Shown piece by piece: positions 7,707 through 16,687 of a stretch of DNA of 48,349 nucleotides. Below the pieces are notes generated by a model. The model did no database searches and was not told where the DNA came from. It saw only the letters and a list, made by a program, of their open reading frames with translations. Position 1 is the stretch's first letter. Every line of letters begins with the position of its first letter. Source of the DNA: Saprospiraceae bacterium (GTDB lineage: Bacteria; Bacteroidota; Bacteroidia; Chitinophagales; Saprospiraceae); NCBI GenBank assembly GCA_022448955.1, contig JAKVCU010000014.1:1-48349 (forward strand), written 5' to 3'. A program made the position numbers and the translations under genes.

Positions 7707-8936
7707 CTATTCTGTTGAAATATCAAAATTTAAGCCTACGGCAATTCTCCATGCTTTATCCAGCTCCTCTCCTTCTAAGTAACCTGCACTTTTGTAAAGT
7801 ATAAGTGTGTGAAAGCGAAGCTGATCAGAGAAAAAAGAAGAGATAAATGCTTCGACCTGAGCACTACCACCTACGCCTTCTTCAAAACGTTCAAAATCAT
7901 TTTCTCGGCCGATGAATACTTCTGGCTGTCGCCAAATATCTAGGTAGCCATCAATTTGTATCCAATCCTTCTTTAATAATTGAGTAGCACCAACTCTTAG
8001 TCCCCAATTACTGGCTCCTGCAAGTATACTTTGACGAAAGGTAAAATTATACACCCGATCATTATACTTTATAAAGTTTTCAAATTGCAATTCTCCACCA
8101 AAAGGCGACATTCCTGTTCTAAGAATGGGTAAATACTTTGTATTTCCAATAGGAATCATCCATATATTTGTGCTTTCCTTTCCATTCCACCAATAATTAG
8201 CCAAGCCATGCTTAAATACCATCCATTGAAATGGATTAAGCCAATTGACGGCTGCTAGCCACTTCAAATCAGATAAGCTCATTACTTCTTTCTGATAAAA
8301 TTCATTGACCATATTGATATAACCTGTTACATCTCCATTACTCCTCTTTGTACTTCCCTGAATATAGATGGTCATATCTTGAAAGGCCTCCAGCCAGAGC
8401 CAAGTTTCACGAAAGTGCATTTGTTCAGAAGCTAACCATTTGCGCTGTAAGCGATTAGCCATTACGCGATTAGCTTCGCTACCGCCTAAATAAGCCATTA
8501 TCCATTCTTGTTGAGTAATCAAACGATTGGCAGGTTCTAGTTTCCCCCAATTAGCAATCCCTCCACCATTACCATAAGGCGGAAGTAGTTCCATATAATA
8601 AAAATTTTCTCTAAAACCCAACTGTCGGTAGCGTGCTCCATGACCAAAAACTTCGTGTTGTGTTAGCATTGTCAGATGGTCAAGAGTAGCTTCTAAGAAT
8701 AAGAACTTGGCAGCTCGATAAAGCCGTCCTAGCCTGCGCTGCTTACGAGTAGTTTCATCGGTGAGTTTGGCAGGAAGTACTTTCCAAAGTGCATCAGAGG
8801 CTATTCTATTTGCCGTTAAGAGGCTCTCTCCTGCCGCCATTGGAGAATAATAATGATCCCAAAGCAAAGAATATGATTTTTGCGCTAAGCAAGAGAGTGA
8901 TAATAAATAAAATGCAAGGAGATATAAGTATTTCAT
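7707..8936 (-). CDS. Exported protein of unknown function with HExxxH motif
   Basis: 409 residues from the chosen start. The open frame begins 63 bases earlier (8999), but the Met at 8936 opens directly into a signal peptide (MKYLYLLAFYLLSLSCLAQ) and is preferred. The N-terminal half is helical and carries a conserved-looking HEVFGHGAR motif (94-102), preceded by a hydrophobic helix. The spacing is HExxxH, not the HExxH of zincins. The C-terminal half has alternating polar/hydrophobic strands with many Trp, Tyr and Gly residues (for example LRVGATQLLKKDWIQIDGYL) and ends in a strand, as in small outer-membrane barrels. I do not recognise the family. A membrane-associated hydrolase or a barrel with a periplasmic head are both possible. 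Confidence 0.7.
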   Translation of the reverse strand: MKYLYLLAFYLLSLSCLAQKSYSLLWDHYYSPMAAGESLLTANRIASDALWKVLPAKLTDETTRKQRRLGRLYRAAKFLFLEATLDHLTMLTQHEVFGHGARYRQLGFRENFYYMELLPPYGNGGGIANWGKLEPANRLITQQEWIMAYLGGSEANRVMANRLQRKWLASEQMHFRETWLWLEAFQDMTIYIQGSTKRSNGDVTGYINMVNEFYQKEVMSLSDLKWLAAVNWLNPFQWMVFKHGLANYWWNGKESTNIWMIPIGNTKYLPILRTGMSPFGGELQFENFIKYNDRVYNFTFRQSILAGASNWGLRVGATQLLKKDWIQIDGYLDIWRQPEVFIGRENDFERFEEGVGGSAQVEAFISSFFSDQLRFHTLILYKSAGYLEGEELDKAWRIAVGLNFDISTE

Positions 8937-9529
8937 CTGCTTAATTTTTTCTAAAATAAGTGATAAAAGATTTTCTTCCAAGTAGGAGATCAACACCAAA
9001 CTGTAAAAACAACCAACATCAACTGACTACATAGCTTTCTGGGAAGGACACTTAGATACGCTTGTATACTCTTTTAGTAATAATAGGTTTCATTTATTTA
9101 CACTTACCAAAAGTAAATTTGCTGTCTAAAGGTCAGAATGTAGATACTTATGCAAAATAAATCCACAATTAATAGAACAATTTTCCAAATTGGATATTTA
9201 TACTGAAATAAAATGGTTGTTTTTCAATAAAAAAGAAAAACCATTAATCAGCAGTATGAATATGACCTACCTGACCTAATCTTGGCAGTCAGCAAAGCTG
9301 AATTGGCAAAACCAAATTCAGTATGGTAGCTAGCCTTTATCGTTCTCGTCGATCATACAAATATTGCAGTTTTCATCTGCAAGTGAGCTTTTCCTACTTT
9401 CGCAACTCAAACAAAGAGCAACTTGCCTCTAATTGTAAGCAATTTTGAACACAATGAATTGGGTGAACATGCTATGTGTTTACCTCGTTTGAGCTACTAT
9501 TTTTTAATTAATGAAAGTATTGTACTCGC
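8937..9529. other. Non-coding gap with three small hairpins
   Basis: About 590 bases between divergent genes. Imperfect or short stems are visible at 9212-9245 (AATGGTT facing AACCATT around an A/T-rich middle), 9299-9322 (CTGAATTGG facing CCAAATTCAG) and 9364-9382 (TTGCAG facing CTGCAA). No convincing TAnnTTTG promoter element was found for the receptor gene, although one is expected here. No gene fragment was recognised. Confidence 0.45.
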
Positions 9530-11983
9530 ATGAAAAGACTAGTATTCATTAACTTATGTTTATTCTTTTGTATGACCGCTTTTGCACAACGGCCACAATG
9601 GGGTGGTGGTGGAAATTACAAAAAAGGCCCTTCCATGAAAGGAAATATTAGTGGGGAATTAATTGACACAACAAGTGGTGCACCTATTGAATTTGCAACT
9701 ATCGTTTTGTTAGATGCTATGGACAGAGAGGTAGATGGTGTAATCAGTGATGAAGATGGTCAATTTAAAATGGAGAATGTAAAAACAGGAAAATATTCCA
9801 TTGTATTCTCTTTCTTAGGCTATGAAACCAAGACCCTGAAAAATATAGAACTAACCTTAAAGAAACCAGATACAGATTTAGAAACCATTTATTTGTCTGC
9901 AGAGGGAATCAACTTAGAAGAAGTGGAGGTAACTGGGCAATCTGCAATCATCGAAAATAAGATTGATAAAATTGTCTACAATGCAGAGAAAGATATTTCT
10001 TCCCAAGGTGGTGATGCCACCGATTTGTTGAGAAGAGTACCTCTTTTAACAGTCGATTTTGAAGGGAATGTATCTCTACGAGGATCCTCGAATGTACAAA
10101 TACTAATTAATGGTAAACCATCCACCATTTTTGCAGGAAATATTTCTGAAGCTTTACAAGCTATCCCAGCTGATCAGATTAAGAAAGTCGAAGTCGTAAC
10201 TACCCCCACTGCTAAATATGATGGGGAGGGTTCTGCTGGTATTATCAATATTATTACAAAGAAAAAGAGCATTGAAGGTTTTACGGGTGGGTTAAATACT
10301 TCTCTGGGCACGCGTCAAAATAATGCTAATTTGAATATGTCTGTTGCTAAAGGTCGCTTTGGAATGAATTTCAATGCAGGATCTTGGTTCTCTTGGCCTC
10401 GTAATGGTACTTTCACCTTTTTAAGAGTAGATTCTACTGGAGATCAGTTAGAAAGATTGGAGCAAAGAGGGACCACCTCCTCCCAGACCTATGGCCCTAA
10501 TGCCAGCATTGGTGCTTTTTACGATATTAATGCCTATAATAGTATTTCAACTTCTTTCTCTTTTAGAGGTTTCGGAAATAGACGTGATGGAGATACTGAT
10601 GTCGAAAATACAGCATTAGATCAAACCATTCTTCGTAGTAACGATTCCCGTAGTTTCCGCTCCAGCTTCGATTGGACAACAGACTATCGTAAAACCTATA
10701 AAAATCCAGAGCAAGAATGGACTTTCGCCCTTCAATTGAGTGGTGCCATCAGCACAAGAGATGATGAAGTTGATCAATCTGGTAATCAGGATTTTCTTTT
10801 CCGCGACATTACCAATACAAATGAAGGCCTCAACTTAGAAACAACTGTACAAACAGACTATGTCCACCCATTCGAAAATGGCATTAAGCTTGAAACGGGT
10901 GTTAAAGGTATCTTCAGAAATATTGATAGCGATTATGACTATTTGGATAATACAACTGGGCAAATTGACCCATTGCGTTCCAATATCTTCAATTATGTGC
11001 AAAATGTCTATGCTGGTTATGTATCCTTCAATGTAAAAATGGGTAAAAACTGGGGAGCAGTTGCAGGTGTCCGCTATGAAAGAACTGATATTCTGGGCGA
11101 CTTTGAAAATGATTCAGAAAGCTTTGCGAATGACTATGACAACTTCCTACCGAGTGTTATCTTGAGTAGAAAATTCAAAGGTTTCCAGACCTTAAAATTG
11201 TCTTACAATAAAAGAATTCAACGCCCAAGTTTATTCTTTATCAATCCATTTATCAACTTTTCTGACACACAGAATATTACTTATGGCTCCCCTGATTTAG
11301 AACCAGAACTAACGGACCAATTCGAATTAAGCTACAATACCTTTATCAAGGGTGTCGTACTTAATGGATCTGTATTCTACCGCCGTACGACTGATATTAT
11401 TGAAAACTATACCACACTGAATTCAGAAACACAGGTTTCAGAAACATCCTACTTGAATATTGGTGAAAATAATTCTGTTGGTTTTAATTTCTTTGGTTCT
11501 GCTACCCTTTGGAAAAAATGGGTGATCCGTGGAGGTTTTAACCTTTTCACCTATAACACCCAGAGTACAGTAGAAGGCATTGATCTGCAAAATAGTGCAG
11601 TTCTTTGGAATACGAACTTTAGTACAACACTTACACTACCGGATAATTGGAAAGTGGAAGGGTTTGGCTTTTTCCGTTCTCCTCGCCAAAGTATTCAAGG
11701 TTCACGTGCTGCATTTTCTCTATACAGCTTTGGAGTCTTGAAAGAATTTAACAAAGCCTTCAGCTTAGGGTTGAGAATAGTAGAACCTTTCAACCTTAAT
11801 AAATCTTTTCCTAGTGAAACTACAGGAGATGGGTTTTATCAAAGAAACAACTTCAGTATTCCTTTCCAATCTTTTGGTTTCTCGCTTCGCTATAAGTTTG
11901 GTAAGTTAGATTTCAAACAGCAAAATCGTCGTTCTAAGATTAGAAATAGCGATAGTAAGAATGGTGGCGATAGTAATTTTTAA
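9530..11983 (+). CDS. TonB-dependent outer-membrane receptor with CarboxypepD_reg head
   Basis: 817 residues. Signal peptide 1-19 (ending TAFAQ). A CarboxypepD_reg-like domain spans about 38-130 (GELIDTTSGAPIEFATIVLL; FSFLGYET). A plug domain spans about 133-240 (ATDLLRRVPLLTVDFEGNVS, INGKPSTIF, PADQIKKVEVVTTPTAKYDG, GIINIITKK). A beta-barrel of the 'outer membrane protein beta-barrel family' type (PF14905-like) occupies about 250-790, followed by a basic, polar C-terminal tail. These receptors import bound ligands using TonB energy. The ligand is unknown: no SusD partner or degradative enzyme is adjacent, which argues against a standard polysaccharide locus. The gene stands alone on the plus strand and is convergent with the thioredoxin-like gene. 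Confidence 0.92.
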   Translation: MKRLVFINLCLFFCMTAFAQRPQWGGGGNYKKGPSMKGNISGELIDTTSGAPIEFATIVLLDAMDREVDGVISDEDGQFKMENVKTGKYSIVFSFLGYETKTLKNIELTLKKPDTDLETIYLSAEGINLEEVEVTGQSAIIENKIDKIVYNAEKDISSQGGDATDLLRRVPLLTVDFEGNVSLRGSSNVQILINGKPSTIFAGNISEALQAIPADQIKKVEVVTTPTAKYDGEGSAGIINIITKKKSIEGFTGGLNTSLGTRQNNANLNMSVAKGRFGMNFNAGSWFSWPRNGTFTFLRVDSTGDQLERLEQRGTTSSQTYGPNASIGAFYDINAYNSISTSFSFRGFGNRRDGDTDVENTALDQTILRSNDSRSFRSSFDWTTDYRKTYKNPEQEWTFALQLSGAISTRDDEVDQSGNQDFLFRDITNTNEGLNLETTVQTDYVHPFENGIKLETGVKGIFRNIDSDYDYLDNTTGQIDPLRSNIFNYVQNVYAGYVSFNVKMGKNWGAVAGVRYERTDILGDFENDSESFANDYDNFLPSVILSRKFKGFQTLKLSYNKRIQRPSLFFINPFINFSDTQNITYGSPDLEPELTDQFELSYNTFIKGVVLNGSVFYRRTTDIIENYTTLNSETQVSETSYLNIGENNSVGFNFFGSATLWKKWVIRGGFNLFTYNTQSTVEGIDLQNSAVLWNTNFSTTLTLPDNWKVEGFGFFRSPRQSIQGSRAAFSLYSFGVLKEFNKAFSLGLRIVEPFNLNKSFPSETTGDGFYQRNNFSIPFQSFGFSLRYKFGKLDFKQQNRRSKIRNSDSKNGGDSNF

Positions 11984-12010
11984 ATAACTTTGTACTGATG
12001 TAAGGGGTGG

Positions 12011-12044
12011 CTTTGAGCGGTTTGAGTTGTTATACCGCTCAAAG
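12011..12044. terminator. Bidirectional terminator hairpin
   Basis: CTTTGAGCGGT (12011-12021) pairs perfectly with ACCGCTCAAAG (12034-12044) around a 12-base loop, between the ends of two convergent genes. No long T-run follows on either strand, so strength is uncertain. Confidence 0.6.
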
Positions 12045-12056
12045 TTACCACAATCA

Positions 12057-12539
12057 TTATCGATTATTTTGCAATTCAAATAGCAATCGGTCTTTTAACG
12101 CATTATACACCATTGTTTCTGATAATTGATTTCCTTGTTGGTCAAGAATAACACCCAGTGGCTGGACATTCTGATTAAACATGAGCTTTTCCAAAGCAGC
12201 CCATTTCTGTCCATAGGTTTTTAAACTAATTTGCTTTCCTTCGATTTCGACTTTTTCAACTTTTGCTAAAGGTTTTGAATCATCTACTCTCAGCCGAATA
12301 GTAATAAAATCTTCATGTAGTAAGTTTATTATCTCCTGATTATCTCTTAAGCAAGCATTTATAGCTTGATTATTAGAGCAAGAATGAGCTGTAAAAAGCA
12401 AAAAAATAGGTTTATCTTCTTGCTGTGCAACTTGTAATCCCTCTTCGTAATGATCAATAATCTCCAGTTGTTCCTCCCACTCTAAACCAATAAAAAACAC
12501 TCCAATAGTAAGAGTCAAAAATGATAGTTTTAGTAACAT
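12057..12539 (-). CDS. DsbD-gamma-like thioredoxin-fold protein lacking the second active-site cysteine
   Basis: 160 residues with a signal or anchor segment (about 3-19). The fold follows the C-terminal thioredoxin domain of DsbD: KPIFLLFTAHSC, then a helix, then NLLHEDFITIRLRVDD, a loop, TYGQKW.ALEKLMF, and NVQPLGVILDQQGNQL. In DsbD-gamma proteins the active site is CxxC. Here it reads CSNN (54-57), so the resolving Cys is Asn57. Another Cys lies at 63. The protein therefore probably cannot run a normal dithiol/disulfide cycle; it might trap or reduce through C54 alone, or use C63. It lies between the TonB receptor (convergent) and the DUF2231 cytochrome gene, with 113 bases before it that may hold its own promoter. 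Confidence 0.75.
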   Translation of the reverse strand: MLLKLSFLTLTIGVFFIGLEWEEQLEIIDHYEEGLQVAQQEDKPIFLLFTAHSCSNNQAINACLRDNQEIINLLHEDFITIRLRVDDSKPLAKVEKVEIEGKQISLKTYGQKWAALEKLMFNQNVQPLGVILDQQGNQLSETMVYNALKDRLLFELQNNR

Positions 12540-12652
12540 GATAAATAAATTAAAGTGATTTAATGCTTCAATTTAAATATCTGTCAAGATTCTATCACTT
12601 TCTCTTGATCCACTTAACTCCCTTTTAACCAATAAGTTAAAAAAACCAAAAG

Positions 12653-14740
12653 CTATTCCACCAAAATTTCATCTAAGAATACCCAGCTAGCGCCACCTGG
12701 TGCTGCGTGCCATTTGGGGTTCGTCAATTGGCTTTTCACTTTTAATTTGATATAGCGAGCATCTGTAGATGCGAAAGATTCGGTAAAGATTCTAGTCGAT
12801 GGATTTGTTGGTTCTTTTGGTTCTGGATAATTAGACGAAGCTACTTTTCGGTATTTAGCTCCAGTTTTGGATATCCATACTTCCATTCCTCTTGGGAAGA
12901 AAATCCAGCTTTGTGTATTTTCAAGTGCACTTACCGTTATTTTAGACACATCACTCAGCTTTCCGAGGTCTATAACAGCTTCTACATTTTGTTTTTCCCA
13001 TCCCATCCATAGGCCATCTGTAAACTGATCACTACCTTTTAATTTATCGGTGAGTGATTTTGGACCATTAGCAGCATAGCGAGGATTTGGGGGGATATTT
13101 AATCGAATGTCTTTGGGTTCATATCGAATTTTCACAAATTGCCTTTCGGCAATTTCGCTGGCTTGCCAGCCTTCTTTGACAGCTACTGCACGAATCAAGG
13201 TTGAGGAATCAATCAGGATGGCTTCCTCAAACTTTGCATCCTTTTCTGTTGGTATGCGCCCATCTGTAGTGTAATGAATATTTACTTCCCCAAAAGTCAG
13301 CTTTAGATCGATAGTCAGGGTATCTGTAAACAGATCTTGATCAGCCAAAATAAGTGGTGGTTTTAATTGAACAGAAGAGAAGGTATCATCTTGCTCATAG
13401 CCAGTGATCACCTCCACCTTAGCGTTCGATTTGGCGAAAGCCAAAGCTTCTTCTGCCGGAATATCCGTTTGCCACAAATAGACACTTTTTAAGTTTGGCA
13501 AAAGTTTAAGGATTGCTAAACTAGCGCTACTGACTTTGGTAGAATAAAGATTCAATGAACGCAAGTTCTGTAGAGAGCTTAACTGACGAAGTCCCTCATC
13601 AGAAATGGAAGTATGCTGAAGTGACAGCTTTCGTAGATTAGTAAATTTTTTAAGTTCACCAAGCCATTCATCAGAAATACTGGAATAAGCAAGATCCAAT
13701 TCTATTAGTTGCGCGGAAGCTTTTTGTAAAGCATTTAATTGATCTTTTGTCACCTCCTGATGCGCCATATCTGCTTCTAAAAGAGGAGAATTTTGCCCCA
13801 TTCGATAAATCTTAACACCTGCTTTTTGAATAGCTCCTAATTTGCTATTACTTAGGGGTGCAATACGTTCTACTAAAAGCTGATCTTCAGATTTTATTCT
13901 AGACTGGATAATGGCTTTGATAGGCTCAGGTAGATCAACCTCTCGAACCTTTAAATTGAAGTGAGCGCCCATATCAATCCACCACTGTAAAAGAGATAGC
14001 TCCTCTGTGGTAATTTGATTTTTGCCGACAGGTGGCATATGCAAACGGTCTGTTTCTGGCAATAAGATTCGATGAATCAAAGCGCTTTCAAAAGGCTTTC
14101 CTGTTTTAAAAACTGGACCATGCTTGCCCCCCTTGCTCAATCCCTCCGGTGTATCCATCAATAAACGCCCCTTCGTTTTATTAATATTATGACAACTGAC
14201 ACACTTTGAATTCAAAATGGGTTGAATAAGGTGGGTATATATTTCAGCCTCCTCCACTTTTTCTACTACAAGAAGGTCACCTGAAGTTGTATTTGCGGAA
14301 GCCAACTGAATAGGCGAATACTCTGTCAAGTATTGTGAGCCATGCGTTAGCACTCCTCCAAAATGCCCTGTAATACCTAATAAAACAACTGCTCCATAGA
14401 ACATGGGCATTTTAAAACGTGTCCAACTATTCTTGTCTGCCCAATGGCGCGAAGCAAAATAAAGCCCAACTGTCAATACCGTAAGACCAACACCTGTCCA
14501 TTTATGCCAACTAAGAGTACTCCCCTCATAACCACCCTCTAAAGAAAGTAGATACCCCATTATCGCCGCAGCTAAAGATCCAAGCATTGCCCAAAATAGA
14601 GCAAAGCGAACAGCTGATCGCAAATGAGCAAAACGTTCATAGGAAGAGGCCCATTGCATCAGCAATGCCAATAACAAAAATCCAATAGGAAGGTGAACCA
14701 CCAATGGGTGAAAACGACCAATAAAATAGGCTGCTTCCAT
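12653..14740 (-). CDS. DUF2231 membrane cytochrome c with LRR, chitobiase-C-like and discoidin-like domains
   Basis: 695 residues. Domain order: DUF2231-type membrane region (1-140, about four helices, with His residues at 11 and 16 and a later TGH); a Planctomycete cytochrome c domain (PSCyt1) with CVSCH at 180-184 and a probable axial Met in HMPP near 235; leucine-rich repeats (about 340-430, for example LTNLRKLSL.. and LQNLRSLNL..); a chitobiase/beta-hexosaminidase C-terminal-type domain (about 465-545, IHYTTDGRIPT); and a discoidin-like tail with DGLWMGWE and SQLTNPKWHAAPGG. It should bind one heme c outside the cytoplasm and pass electrons to or from the membrane part. It is the last gene of the minus-strand block. 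The tail is homologous to the C-terminal half of the gene just upstream (14743-15558). Confidence 0.85.
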   Translation of the reverse strand: MEAAYFIGRFHPLVVHLPIGFLLLALLMQWASSYERFAHLRSAVRFALFWAMLGSLAAAIMGYLLSLEGGYEGSTLSWHKWTGVGLTVLTVGLYFASRHWADKNSWTRFKMPMFYGAVVLLGITGHFGGVLTHGSQYLTEYSPIQLASANTTSGDLLVVEKVEEAEIYTHLIQPILNSKCVSCHNINKTKGRLLMDTPEGLSKGGKHGPVFKTGKPFESALIHRILLPETDRLHMPPVGKNQITTEELSLLQWWIDMGAHFNLKVREVDLPEPIKAIIQSRIKSEDQLLVERIAPLSNSKLGAIQKAGVKIYRMGQNSPLLEADMAHQEVTKDQLNALQKASAQLIELDLAYSSISDEWLGELKKFTNLRKLSLQHTSISDEGLRQLSSLQNLRSLNLYSTKVSSASLAILKLLPNLKSVYLWQTDIPAEEALAFAKSNAKVEVITGYEQDDTFSSVQLKPPLILADQDLFTDTLTIDLKLTFGEVNIHYTTDGRIPTEKDAKFEEAILIDSSTLIRAVAVKEGWQASEIAERQFVKIRYEPKDIRLNIPPNPRYAANGPKSLTDKLKGSDQFTDGLWMGWEKQNVEAVIDLGKLSDVSKITVSALENTQSWIFFPRGMEVWISKTGAKYRKVASSNYPEPKEPTNPSTRIFTESFASTDARYIKLKVKSQLTNPKWHAAPGGASWVFLDEILVE

Positions 14741-14742
14741 AC

Positions 14743-15558
14743 TTAATCAATTAATATTTCGTCAATAAATAGCCACCCTTTCCCGCCACTTCCTTGGTGC
14801 CATTCAGGAATAGCAGGGATGGATTTTACCTGTATTTTCAAATATTTGGTCTTTATTTCATCCATATTTGTACTCAGAAATTTAAGACCAGAAGATAGAT
14901 TCTCTTTTAACAAAGGAAATATTTGTTCTTCCACCTTTTCATAATTCTTTCCATCTTTTGAAATCCAAACTATCATTGCAGAAGGTGCAAAAATCCAAGA
15001 GGCATGATCTTCTAAAACGGATGCCGTCACCTTTTGAATAGAACGCTTCTTCTGGAATTCTAAATGTACTTCTACCTCTTCTCCTTCAAATCCCATCCAT
15101 GCGCTTTCGCGAAAATTCAAACTTCCCTTTTTTAAATCGAATAAAGCTTTAGCTCCTTTTCCTGGGTATTTAGGAGAAGGCTCCTTAGCCAATTTCGCCT
15201 TTTGAATATCTGTTATAGCATTGACTTTAAAAAAGGGAATTTCTATCAATTCGCTTGCTTGGCATTCAGGATGAAAAGCTTGTACTTTTAGAAGCGTATT
15301 TTGGGTGATCGTTAAACTTCCATTCCAAGGTTCAGAATCAGCATTGGGCTCTGATGCATCAATGGTATAGGTGATATAAGCATCTGGAAAATAAACCGAT
15401 GCGCTTATAGTCAAATCCTCTTGAAAAAGCTGAGATTCAAATTGCACCAGAGGTGCAGCTAGTTGAAAGTCATTCAATTGTGCTAGTTGTTGTCCAAATA
15501 AATTGGAACTAAACAAGAGCGAACAGTAAATGGCAATATGTTTATTAAGTTGATTCAT
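14743..15558 (-). CDS. Exported chitobiase-C-like plus discoidin-like protein
   Basis: 271 residues from the Met at 15558. That start opens a signal peptide (hydrophobic about 7-22, ending SNLFGQ). The open frame runs 27 codons further (15639), but that part is a translation of the interspersed repeat and overlaps the neighbouring stop, so it is rejected. About residues 45-120 look like a chitobiase/hexosaminidase C-terminal domain (YITYTIDASEPN). Residues from about 150 form a discoidin-like domain sharing many positions with the tail of the gene at 12653: WMGFEGE versus WMGWEKQ, SWIFAPSAM versus SWIFFPRGM, WISKDGKNY versus WISKTGAKY, GWLFIDEILID versus SWVFLDEILVE. No catalytic domain is present; a binding role towards sugar or a partner protein is inferred. 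Confidence 0.8.
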   Translation of the reverse strand: MNQLNKHIAIYCSLLFSSNLFGQQLAQLNDFQLAAPLVQFESQLFQEDLTISASVYFPDAYITYTIDASEPNADSEPWNGSLTITQNTLLKVQAFHPECQASELIEIPFFKVNAITDIQKAKLAKEPSPKYPGKGAKALFDLKKGSLNFRESAWMGFEGEEVEVHLEFQKKRSIQKVTASVLEDHASWIFAPSAMIVWISKDGKNYEKVEEQIFPLLKENLSSGLKFLSTNMDEIKTKYLKIQVKSIPAIPEWHQGSGGKGWLFIDEILID

Positions 15559-15569
15559 CTTCTCTTTAT

Positions 15570-15603
15570 AAGTAGTTAGGCTAGAACCTGCCTGCCCGCA
15601 GGC
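15570..15603 (+). repeat. Interspersed REP-like element, full copy
   Basis: The first 24 bases match 154-177 exactly. They are followed by a tight hairpin, GCCTGC (15590-15595), CC, GCAGGC (15598-15603). The copy lies in the short spacer between two minus-strand genes. The same 6+2+6 hairpin and the AAGTAGTT lead occur at 27088-27122. Confidence 0.75.
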
Positions 15604-15631
15604 AAGAATTTTATTATCCAAGCAATTTTGG

Positions 15632-16678
15632 CTAGCCACTTACTCGAATTAGCTTAATAGGGTAAGTTCTTCCTGAATTCCACTGTGCCACGTATAGGTT
15701 TTCATCATCATCCACACAAACATCATGCGGATGCTGAAATACTTTAATGGTTTGGTGTAAAGCCTTTAACTTCCCATTTTCATAAATAGGCTGGCTACCG
15801 CCTGGAACAGAAATTAATTCGTTTCTTTCATTCAAAATGCATACAAATCCAGATTGAGAATTAAAAGGCAATTTAGACACCAAAGTGGCTAAATACAGCT
15901 CTTTACCATGCACTACCGGCCTGCATATAAAAGCATTTGGCAAGTGGGTAATGTCTAACAATTTACCATCTAGTGAAAAACGTTTCAGTTTATTTTGCTG
16001 TCGAGCAGTGATAAGTAAAGTAGGATTATTGGAATCTCTATCATCGATACAAATACCATGTGCATTATCAAAATGTGCTTCTCCTTCTCCCCTGCCACCA
16101 AAAATATTTTTCAAATTCCCTTTTGCATCATAGTGCATGATGTATTGCTGCCCATAACCATCTGCTACATATATGTCTCCGTTTGGAGCAATAGCTGATT
16201 CTGTGGGAATATACTGATCTGCCTTTTCATATTTGCCGCTATCCTTTGGATAAGGAAGTGTCATTACTACCTTCCCATTGATCGTAGTCTTGATCACTTC
16301 ATGACGATGATTATCACAGATATACAAAAAGTCTTCTCCATTTTCTACGCTCAAACTCAGTCCATGAGCACCGGGGTAATCTGTACCCCAAACTTCCAAT
16401 AAACGCCCCGCTTTATCATAGATAATGATATTGTTCTTAGTGTGATTAGTTAAGAGTACTATTCGTCCTTTAGAATCTTGAACCATTTCATGGCAATCAT
16501 TCACAGGATAATACTGGGCATTTAAAGCCCCCCAATTCAAATCGACCTTATACTGATGGGTACCATGGCCAATAATAATATCCTTAAAAGCATCTAAAGA
16601 GTACCCCATTAGGGAAGTACTCAAAGTCGAACCTAATAAGGCGTGAAAAGTTTGCTGTATAAATTTTCTTCTTTGCAT
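15632..16678 (-). CDS. Exported NHL-type six-bladed beta-propeller protein
   Basis: 348 residues. The N-terminus MQRRKFIQQTF has a twin-arginine pattern and is followed by a weak hydrophobic stretch, so Tat export is likely. The body has regular propeller blades: GRIVLLTNHTKNNIIIYDKA, then ENGEDFLYICDNHRHEVIK, GDIYVADGYGQQYIMHYDAK, FDNAHGICIDD, and PHDVCVDDDENLYVAQWNSG. The conserved H.G and H.HDV positions recall peptidyl-alpha-hydroxyglycine lyase and other NHL propellers, but no enzyme can be named. It lies 9 bases after the DUF1501 gene, and such propellers often accompany PSCyt1/DUF1501 gene sets. Confidence 0.82.
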   Translation of the reverse strand: MQRRKFIQQTFHALLGSTLSTSLMGYSLDAFKDIIIGHGTHQYKVDLNWGALNAQYYPVNDCHEMVQDSKGRIVLLTNHTKNNIIIYDKAGRLLEVWGTDYPGAHGLSLSVENGEDFLYICDNHRHEVIKTTINGKVVMTLPYPKDSGKYEKADQYIPTESAIAPNGDIYVADGYGQQYIMHYDAKGNLKNIFGGRGEGEAHFDNAHGICIDDRDSNNPTLLITARQQNKLKRFSLDGKLLDITHLPNAFICRPVVHGKELYLATLVSKLPFNSQSGFVCILNERNELISVPGGSQPIYENGKLKALHQTIKVFQHPHDVCVDDDENLYVAQWNSGRTYPIKLIRVSG

Positions 16679-16687
16679 TCGCTTACT

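Noticed and set aside
7707-8936. Calling the HEVFGHG protein a zinc metalloprotease
   Set aside because: The motif is HExxxH rather than HExxH and no third ligand motif is evident.
15559-15639. Longer N-terminus for the chitobiase-C/discoidin-like gene
   Set aside because: These 27 codons are the translated interspersed repeat and overlap the neighbouring stop; the signal peptide begins at the Met at 15558.
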